In this document: in pieces, positions 1 to 4,975 of the stretch
How positions within the stretch are numbered: position 1 is the stretch's first letter
Layout of the letters: each line of letters starts with the position of its first letter
Assembly: GCA_022425845.1 (NCBI GenBank)
Contig: JAKMEU010000042.1
Span: 1-7,418, forward strand
From: Luminiphilus sp.
GTDB lineage: Bacteria; Pseudomonadota; Gammaproteobacteria; Pseudomonadales; Halieaceae
Length of the DNA stretch: 7,418 nt
Reading direction: 5' to 3'
Program-made: the position numbers and the translations under genes
Notes under the pieces: model-generated
The model's input: only the letters and a program-made list of their open reading frames with translations
Told to the model about the DNA's origin: nothing
Databases searched by the model: none

Positions 1-440
1 CGCTGCTGCTCCCCCCCAGACAGCATCGTGGGATAATGGCCCAGCCGCTCGCCCAAACCCACCCGATCGAGATAAGCCTCCGCCCGGCCCAAAGCGTCCT
101 CCTGGCCAGCGAGTTCCAATGGCAACATGACGTTTTCAAGGGCAGTGAGAGCCGGGAGCAGTTGGAAGCTCTGGAACACGAACCCCACTTTCTCTGCTCG
201 GAGCGCCGCCCGGGCATCCTCATCAAGTTCTCCCACAGGCTGATCGTCAATGACTACATCACCCGCCGTCGCGACATCAAGTCCCGCCAGCAACCCCAGC
301 AGGGTTGATTTACCCGATCCCGACACACCGACTATCGCAGCCGTATCACCCTGCTTGATTTCGAAGCTAATGCCCCGCAGGATTTCCAGTGTTCCGTCCG
401 CGACGGGAACGGATTTCTGGAGATTAATGGCTTTGATCAT
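1..440 (-). CDS. ybbA: ABC transporter ATP-binding protein, YbbA type (partial, 3' end outside window)
   Basis: This is the ATPase subunit of a LolD/MacB-like ABC system. In the YbbA-YbbP pair it would energise an inner-membrane permease; the substrate is not settled. The 146 complete codons read MIKAINLQKSV at the start. Walker A is GVSGSGKST at residues 38-46, the Q-loop is FVFQSFQLLP with Q90, and the signature LSGGEQQR begins at residue 140 and runs into the window edge. Walker B, the D-loop and the switch histidine are outside. The stretch around the Q-loop and the EQQR signature closely matches E. coli YbbA as I remember it, and the divergent tesA neighbour supports the name. The start at 440 is set by a GGAGG nine nt upstream. 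The family usually has about 230 residues, so roughly one third is missing. Walker A has Val where E. coli has Glu (GESGSGKST). The alternative is another LolD-like ATPase, which the context makes less likely. Confidence 0.93.
   Translation of the reverse strand, partial: MIKAINLQKSVPVADGTLEILRGISFEIKQGDTAAIVGVSGSGKSTLLGLLAGLDVATAGDVVIDDQPVGELDEDARAALRAEKVGFVFQSFQLLPALTALENVMLPLELAGQEDALGRAEAYLDRVGLGERLGHYPTMLSGGEQQ
419..422 (+). promoter_or_regulatory. Ribosome binding site of tesA
   Basis: GGAG within CTGGAGATTAATG lies four nt before the ATG at 427, a rather short spacer. It supports 427 over the in-frame ATG codons further upstream, such as the one at 250. It lies inside the antisense of the first ybbA codons. 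Confidence 0.6.
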
Positions 441-1110
441 ATGCAGACGCCTCCGGCGACTATTACGGCTTGGCACCGGGCATGGATTCGTCCTGCTTAT
501 TTTCCTGAGCATGCTGACGATTTCCCAGGGGGCCCAGACCCGGACCGGCACCATCCTGGTGCTGGGCGACAGCATTAGCGCCGCTTACGGCATGGACCTT
601 GACCAGGGCTGGGTTGCGCTGCTGCAGGATAGCCTAAACGCAAGCCATCCCGGCTGGACAGTGGTGAACGCCAGTATATCCGGGGACACCACCGGCGGGG
701 GGCTGCAGCGGCTACCGGCACTGCTTCAGCGTCACGCGCCTGAGGTTGTTATCATTGAGCTCGGTGGAAATGATGGTCTGCGTGGATATCCCATCCCCAC
801 GCTCAGGGAGAATCTAACCAAAATGACCGAGTCTGCAAAAGCCCGGGGCAGTCGCGTCCTCCTACTGACTATGGAGATTCCGCCCAACTTCGGCAGGCGC
901 TACACCACACTGTTCCGCGACAGCTATTCTGAAGTCGCTGACAACACCGGTGCTGCAGTAGCGCCCTTTATTCTCGACGGCATAGCCCTCTCACCCGGGT
1001 CGATGCAAGCTGATGGCATTCATCCCACGGCGTCCGCCCAGCCCCGATTGCTCGCCAACGTGCTTCCCTACCTCAGTCCAATACTGGACGCAGCGGGAGC
1101 TCAGCAGTGA
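427..1110 (+). CDS. tesA: Arylesterase / acyl-CoA thioesterase I / lysophospholipase, SGNH hydrolase (TesA)
   Basis: TesA is a periplasmic SGNH hydrolase that cleaves acyl-thioesters, aryl esters and lysophospholipids. The 227-residue precursor has a basic n-region (RRLRRLLR, residues 7-14), a hydrophobic core at about 21-32 and a probable cleavage near residue 36 (SQGA then QT). All four SGNH blocks are present: GDSISAAYG with nucleophile Ser49, ISGDTTGGG with Gly86, ELGGNDGLRG with Asn115, and DGIHPT with Asp196 and His199. Block III and the NASISGDT stretch match E. coli TesA closely. The open frame extends upstream to 250, but that part is antisense to the ybbA Walker A region and gives no signal peptide at the terminus, so the start at 427 is preferred. 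The gene is divergent from ybbA, with a 14-nt overlap of coding starts, and its stop overlaps the next gene by 4 nt. Its exact substrate in this organism cannot be read from sequence. Confidence 0.95.
   Translation: MALIICRRLRRLLRLGTGHGFVLLIFLSMLTISQGAQTRTGTILVLGDSISAAYGMDLDQGWVALLQDSLNASHPGWTVVNASISGDTTGGGLQRLPALLQRHAPEVVIIELGGNDGLRGYPIPTLRENLTKMTESAKARGSRVLLLTMEIPPNFGRRYTTLFRDSYSEVADNTGAAVAPFILDGIALSPGSMQADGIHPTASAQPRLLANVLPYLSPILDAAGAQQ
450..454 (-). promoter_or_regulatory. Ribosome binding site of ybbA
   Basis: GGAGG read on the minus strand lies nine nt before the ATG at 440-438. It fixes the ybbA start and lies inside the tesA signal-peptide codons on the other strand. Confidence 0.75.
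1095..1099 (+). promoter_or_regulatory. Ribosome binding site of the potassium channel gene
   Basis: GGGAG lies seven nt before the GTG at 1107, inside the last tesA codons. It supports the GTG start overlapping the tesA stop. Confidence 0.7.
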
Positions 1111-1979
1111 CAGGCCGCGAGCAAAGCGAGCTGCAGAAACGCGTTGAGGTCATCATATTTGGCACCACAACCCCGGCTGGTAAAGCCTTTGACCTGGCCC
1201 TGTTGGGGTTGATTCTCGCCAGCGTCGTGGTTGTGATGCTGGACTCGGTTCTTGTCTACCACAATCGCTACGGTGCGCTGTTCTCGGATCTGGAAATGGC
1301 GTTTACCCTAGCGTTCACCGCTGAATACCTGGTAAGGATATGGTCGGTTCGTAATCGCCCCGCCTACATCACCAGCTTCTGGGGTGTAGTAGATCTGATG
1401 GCAGTACTGCCAACCTACATCGCGCTGGTCATACCTGAAGCGGCTCCGCTTCTCATCATTCGCTTGATACGGGTGATGCGTATCTTCCGTGTGCTGCGGC
1501 TTCTGGAGCTTTTTGCCGAGCTGACAGAAATTCTGAAGGTGTTGCGTAACACGGCCCGTACCATCCTGGTATTCTTCGTATTGGTGATGATCGTAGTCGT
1601 CGTATTCGCCTGCCTCATCTATGTCGTTGAGGGGCCCGAACACGGCTTCACCAGTATTCCCATGAGCGTCTACTGGGCAGTCGTGACGATCACGACGGTG
1701 GGTTACGGCGACCTGACCCCACAGACCGGACTGGGCAAATCAATCGCCGCTTTTGGCATGCTGGTCGGATACTCCATATTGGCCGTACCAACCGCCATCA
1801 TCACCACTAAATTGTGGGAACGGCTGAACAAGCGTCGCCTGCTCTATGTGAACTGGAACTGTCCCGTTTGCTCGGGCGGCGAGCATGCCCCCGATGCCGA
1901 ATTCTGCAAACACTGCGGTGGCGAACTGGACATGCCCGAGTCTGTGAGGCAAGCCGCCCTTCAACAGGAGAATTCATGA
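1107..1979 (+). CDS. Voltage-gated potassium channel (Kv-like, six TM) with C-terminal zinc ribbon
   Basis: This 290-residue inner-membrane channel subunit would form a K+-selective tetramer. Visible segments are S1 (about 28-48), S2 (59-81, with acidic E63 and E73), S3 (91-109, with D96), S4 (115-135), S5 (150-174), the pore helix and filter (184-205) and S6 (211-236). S4 carries arginines every third residue (R119, R122, R125, R128, R131), the hallmark of a voltage sensor. The filter TTVGYGD at 196-202 is the K+ signature. After S6 a short basic linker leads to CPVC (252, 255) and CKHC (267, 270), a four-cysteine zinc-ribbon pattern replacing the usual cytoplasmic regulatory domain. The GTG start overlaps the tesA stop, and the stop overlaps the ygiQ start. 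It belongs to the bacterial ion-transporter family related to KvAP. Ligand or metal gating through the ribbon is an inference. No other gene of known potassium handling is nearby. Confidence 0.93.
   Translation: MTGREQSELQKRVEVIIFGTTTPAGKAFDLALLGLILASVVVVMLDSVLVYHNRYGALFSDLEMAFTLAFTAEYLVRIWSVRNRPAYITSFWGVVDLMAVLPTYIALVIPEAAPLLIIRLIRVMRIFRVLRLLELFAELTEILKVLRNTARTILVFFVLVMIVVVVFACLIYVVEGPEHGFTSIPMSVYWAVVTITTVGYGDLTPQTGLGKSIAAFGMLVGYSILAVPTAIITTKLWERLNKRRLLYVNWNCPVCSGGEHAPDAEFCKHCGGELDMPESVRQAALQQENS
1966..1970 (+). promoter_or_regulatory. Ribosome binding site of ygiQ
   Basis: AGGAG lies five nt before the ATG at 1976, inside the channel gene's last codons. It decides the ygiQ start against the in-frame ATG at 1814, which lies deep within the channel gene. 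Confidence 0.8.
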
Positions 1980-4129
1980 CCTTGGGTCAGTCATCGCGTT
2001 CATTATCTCGCACACGCGAACCCGAGCCACCGCCCCGCCCCATCTTCAGCTACCGGAAGTTTTGGGCTGAATGCCTCGGGCCGGCGCCCTTCCTTCCAAC
2101 CTGCCGTGAGGAAATGGAACAGCTGGGTTGGGATAGCTGCGATGTGATCGTGGTGACCGGTGATGCCTATGTCGATCATCCCAGCTTTGGCATGGCGGTC
2201 ATTGGCCGCGTACTTGAGGGGCAGGGATTCCGAGTGGGCATTATTGCCCAGCCCGACTGGCAAAGCGCTGAACCTTTCAAAGCACTGGGCAGACCCAATC
2301 TGTTTATGGGCATAGCCGCTGGCAACATGGATTCCATGATCAATCATTACACCGCTGATCGTAAGCGCCGTAACGATGATGCCTATACCCCCGGGGACCA
2401 AGCGGGGAAACGACCCGATCGGGCCGTCACGGTTTACAGCCAAAGGGTGCGAGAGGCCTACCGTGACGTGCCTATCGTAATTGGCGGTATCGAGGCCAGC
2501 CTCCGGCGTATCGCGCATTACGATTACTGGAGCCAGAAGGTACGCCGATCTGTCCTGCTCGACGCAAAGGCGGATATTTTGCTCTTCGGCAACGCCGAGC
2601 GCGCCATTGTGGAACTCAGCCATCGCCTCGCCGCGGGTGCGTCTATCGATGCCTGTCGTGACATACGGGGAACCGCCTTCGTAACGAAAGGACCGGAACC
2701 AGGCTATCGGGAGCTGCGCTCAACAGATGTGGACAACCCCGGGCCCGTGGACATCCATCCCAACCCCTATGAGGGTATGGCTCCGGCCCAGTGCGATGTC
2801 GATGCGGGGTCGGGAGAAGACGCTGACGTGCAGCCCCTTCGCATCGCCCCCATTACGGATGACCTGCCCTCGGTGATTCGGATACCCGGGTTCGAACAGG
2901 TCCGAGAAGACCCCGTCCTCTATGCCCATGCCTCCCGGGTGCTTCACAAGGAGACCAACCCCTATAACGCGTTGCCCCTGATTCAGCGCCATGGCGACCG
3001 CGACGTTTGGATCAACCCCCCTCCGATTCCCCTTGAAACCGAGGAGCTCGATTGGGTCTTTGAGCTCCCCTATGCACGCCGCGCCCATCCCCACTATGGC
3101 GACGCAAAGGTACCGGCCTTTGAGATGATTCAGCACTCGGTCAATATCATGCGGGGCTGTTTTGGTGGCTGTACGTTTTGCTCCATTACCGAGCATGAGG
3201 GGCGCATCATCCAAAATCGCTCCGAGGACTCGATCATCCGAGAGGTTGAAAAAATTCGGGATACCAGCCCGGCTTTTACCGGCGTGATCTCGGATCTTGG
3301 TGGACCGACTGCAAACATGTGGCGACTCGCCTGCAAGAGCAAAGACATAGAGGCAAAGTGCCGCAAGCTCTCCTGCGTGTTCCCGGGGATTTGTAAAAAC
3401 CTGAACACGGACCAAACGCCGCTGGTGTCCCTGTACCGTCGCGCAAGAAGCGTTCCCGGAATCAAAAAGGTCCTTATCGCATCAGGCCTGCGTTACGATT
3501 TGGCAGTGGAAACGCCTGAGTACGTCAAGGAACTGGTGACGCACCATGTCGGTGGCTACCTCAAAATTGCCCCTGAACATACAGAGGATGGTCCGCTGGC
3601 CCACATGATGAAACCGGGCATTGGGACCTATGACCGATTCAAGAAGCTGTTTGACACCTATTCCAAGCAGGCGGGAAAAAAGCAGTATCTGATTCCCTAT
3701 TTCATAGCCGCCCACCCAGGCACACGAGACGAGGACATGGTGAATCTCGCGCTGTGGCTTAAGCAAAATAAATTTAGGGCTGATCAAGTCCAGACTTTTT
3801 ACCCATCCCCCATGGCGACTGCGACGGCCATGTACCACAGCCGGCACAACCCCCTGAAGCGGGTGCGCCGGAACAGCCAGCCCCTCCCCGTCGTCAACAA
3901 GCTCAAGCAGCGGCGGCTGCACAAAGCGTTTCTGCGCTACCACGACCCGGAAAACTGGCCGTTGCTCAGGGAGGAACTCAAGCGCATGGGGCGTCGGGAT
4001 CTGATCGGTAATGGCAAGTTGCATCTGGTACCACCCCGGGACCCACCCAAACGGCACCGGCGGGTAACAGGGAAAGGAGCGCCATTTGCGACCCAACATA
4101 CAGGCCTGCCACCGAGACAACGCAAATGA
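1976..4129 (+). CDS. ygiQ: YgiQ family radical SAM protein (UPF0313)
   Basis: YgiQ is a cytoplasmic [4Fe-4S] radical S-adenosylmethionine protein whose reaction is unknown to me. The 717-residue product shows the typical N-terminal YgiQ region (about 20-350, with GWDSCDVIVVTGDAYVDHPS and IGGIEASLRR), then the radical SAM core with RGCFGGCTFC, whose C395, C399 and C402 form the CX3CX2C cluster ligand. GGYLKIAPEHTEDG and FYPSPMATATAMY lie further into the core, and a DUF3362-like end (YHDPENWPLLREELKRMG) follows, with a basic tail. Length and order agree with E. coli YgiQ, about 739 residues. A second cysteine group, C453, C462, C467 and C473, follows the core motif. The middle part at about 275-290 is acidic and poorly conserved. 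The start overlaps the channel stop (ATGA) and the stop overlaps the ytfJ start, so expression is probably coupled. Family assignment is firm; its role is not. Confidence 0.96.
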   Translation: MTLGQSSRSLSRTREPEPPPRPIFSYRKFWAECLGPAPFLPTCREEMEQLGWDSCDVIVVTGDAYVDHPSFGMAVIGRVLEGQGFRVGIIAQPDWQSAEPFKALGRPNLFMGIAAGNMDSMINHYTADRKRRNDDAYTPGDQAGKRPDRAVTVYSQRVREAYRDVPIVIGGIEASLRRIAHYDYWSQKVRRSVLLDAKADILLFGNAERAIVELSHRLAAGASIDACRDIRGTAFVTKGPEPGYRELRSTDVDNPGPVDIHPNPYEGMAPAQCDVDAGSGEDADVQPLRIAPITDDLPSVIRIPGFEQVREDPVLYAHASRVLHKETNPYNALPLIQRHGDRDVWINPPPIPLETEELDWVFELPYARRAHPHYGDAKVPAFEMIQHSVNIMRGCFGGCTFCSITEHEGRIIQNRSEDSIIREVEKIRDTSPAFTGVISDLGGPTANMWRLACKSKDIEAKCRKLSCVFPGICKNLNTDQTPLVSLYRRARSVPGIKKVLIASGLRYDLAVETPEYVKELVTHHVGGYLKIAPEHTEDGPLAHMMKPGIGTYDRFKKLFDTYSKQAGKKQYLIPYFIAAHPGTRDEDMVNLALWLKQNKFRADQVQTFYPSPMATATAMYHSRHNPLKRVRRNSQPLPVVNKLKQRRLHKAFLRYHDPENWPLLREELKRMGRRDLIGNGKLHLVPPRDPPKRHRRVTGKGAPFATQHTGLPPRQRK

Positions 4130-4749
4130 ACGCCACGGCACCAGATCACAAAGAGCCCTGCTCTGGCGATTGCCGCACTGGATTCAAAGCTGCGGGAATC
4201 GCACTGTTGGCAGCAATACACCTGCTTTCATTCGGTCTGACTGCCCACGCCAGCTCCGCTATCGTGATTGGAAAACCGCTACCGCCGGTAACGATCAACG
4301 AGGGCGGACGGGTTGTTCTCAATGGCGACGATTACTCGGTAGCGCCCTGGTCCTGGCCAGGCTCACTGGAGAAGGTTCAGGTGGTTCAATATGTGCCGGG
4401 TACCCGTCAAGGTGGCGGTCTGTATGATCCGCTGACCGAGCGCATGCAGAAGGAGCTCGATATCGAGCGCTATGAGATCACCGCGATCGTCAACCTGGAT
4501 GTGACGTCGGGATTTATCAAGCCCTTTGTTCGTAGCGCCGTGGTCGATGAGCAGCGAATGTTTACCCGGGCGACACTCATCCTCGACGAACAGGGCGTTG
4601 GGCAATCTGCCTGGGACTTGCCCCAGCAGGCAACTTTCGTGGTGATGGACCGGGGAGGCGTGGTGGCCGATGTCATTCTGGGCCCCCCTTCTGAGGCAGA
4701 CCTTGAACGCAGTTTTCGGGTTCTGCGCGATCTGATTCTCTCGGAATAG
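4126..4749 (+). CDS. ytfJ: YtfJ family periplasmic protein
   Basis: This 207-residue exported protein resembles E. coli YtfJ, often labelled a transcriptional regulator although it carries a signal peptide and has a thioredoxin-like layout. Residues 20-42 form the hydrophobic signal segment with a probable AHA cleavage at 42/43, after an unusually long 19-residue n-region containing CSGDC (12-16). The mature part starts with GKPLPPVTINEGGRVVL, very like the RVPPVGITDRGELVL start recalled from E. coli YtfJ. ITAIVNLD, FVRSAV and TFVVMDRGGVV follow the same order as in that protein. There is no cysteine in the mature part, so no redox CXXC is available. The ATG overlaps the ygiQ stop by 4 nt, and only a weak GAGA precedes it at 4114-4117, so translation probably depends on ygiQ coupling. 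It is the last gene of the cluster. The molecular role is unknown. Confidence 0.85.
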   Translation: MNATAPDHKEPCSGDCRTGFKAAGIALLAAIHLLSFGLTAHASSAIVIGKPLPPVTINEGGRVVLNGDDYSVAPWSWPGSLEKVQVVQYVPGTRQGGGLYDPLTERMQKELDIERYEITAIVNLDVTSGFIKPFVRSAVVDEQRMFTRATLILDEQGVGQSAWDLPQQATFVVMDRGGVVADVILGPPSEADLERSFRVLRDLILSE

Positions 4750-4855
4750 CTGGCCGGGTCCAATCCACAAAACACCCGACTGGCCCGTTGGATTCATCCT
4801 GCCGATAAAAGTAGCGCAACAAATTATCCGGGCAAGCAACCGCATTAATGCCACT

Positions 4856-4883
4856 TTGACTTCGCCACCGCAGCCGCTATCCT
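4856..4883 (+). promoter_or_regulatory. Putative sigma-70 promoter of the TonB-dependent receptor gene
   Basis: TTGACT (4856-4861) and TATCCT (4878-4883) are separated by 16 nt, with five of six and four of six consensus matches. This would place the transcript start near 4890 and give a leader of about 86 nt. CTTTGAC occurs again at 4890-4896, but without a matching -10. No known repressor box was recognised. Confidence 0.45.
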
Positions 4884-4894
4884 CCGCTCCTTTG

Positions 4895-4916
4895 ACGCAG
4901 GCGAACCCTGCGTTTT
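4895..4916 (+). promoter_or_regulatory. Inverted repeat with short T run in the receptor leader
   Basis: ACGCAGG (4895-4901) and CCTGCGT (4907-4913) are perfect complements around a 5-nt loop, and the last T begins a run of four T (4913-4916). It could be a weak intrinsic terminator or attenuator, a 5' stabilising hairpin, or an operator dyad just past the presumed transcript start. It is also the best candidate end for the tesA-ytfJ transcript, 146 nt after the ytfJ stop. The short T run argues against a strong terminator. Confidence 0.4.
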
Positions 4917-4961
4917 GCACATCCGCCAACCCACAACATCGCGTGATCCCTCGCGCGAATC

Positions 4962-4966
4962 GGAGA
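4962..4966 (+). promoter_or_regulatory. Ribosome binding site of the TonB-dependent receptor gene
   Basis: GGAGA lies nine nt before the ATG at 4976. The signal peptide starts directly at this ATG, so the longer open frame beginning at 4856 is not used. Confidence 0.6.
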
Positions 4967-4975
4967 CCTGTATCC

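Noticed and set aside
305..338. TTGATT and TATCGC as a tesA promoter inside ybbA
   Set aside because: The 22-nt spacer is too long for sigma-70, and no better pair was found there.
250..426. Upstream in-frame extension of tesA giving a 286-residue protein
   Set aside because: It is antisense to the Walker A coding region of ybbA, removes the signal peptide from the N-terminus, and a good SD precedes the ATG at 427.
1814..1975. Upstream extension of ygiQ giving a 771-residue protein
   Set aside because: It lies wholly inside the channel gene in another frame, has no YgiQ similarity, and AGGAG precedes the ATG at 1976.
2003..3415. Long antisense open frames opposite ygiQ (2003-2623 and 2720-3415)
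   Set aside because: They mirror codon bias of a strongly conserved gene and show no recognisable motifs or convincing ribosome sites.
4752..4785. Imperfect hairpin (GGCCGGGT with ACCCGACTGGCC) just after ytfJ as a terminator
   Set aside because: Only five continuous pairs, a 14-nt loop, a bulge and no T tract; too weak to call.
4856..4975. Upstream extension of the receptor gene by 40 residues
   Set aside because: The signal peptide begins at the ATG at 4976, and the extension would start inside the presumed promoter.
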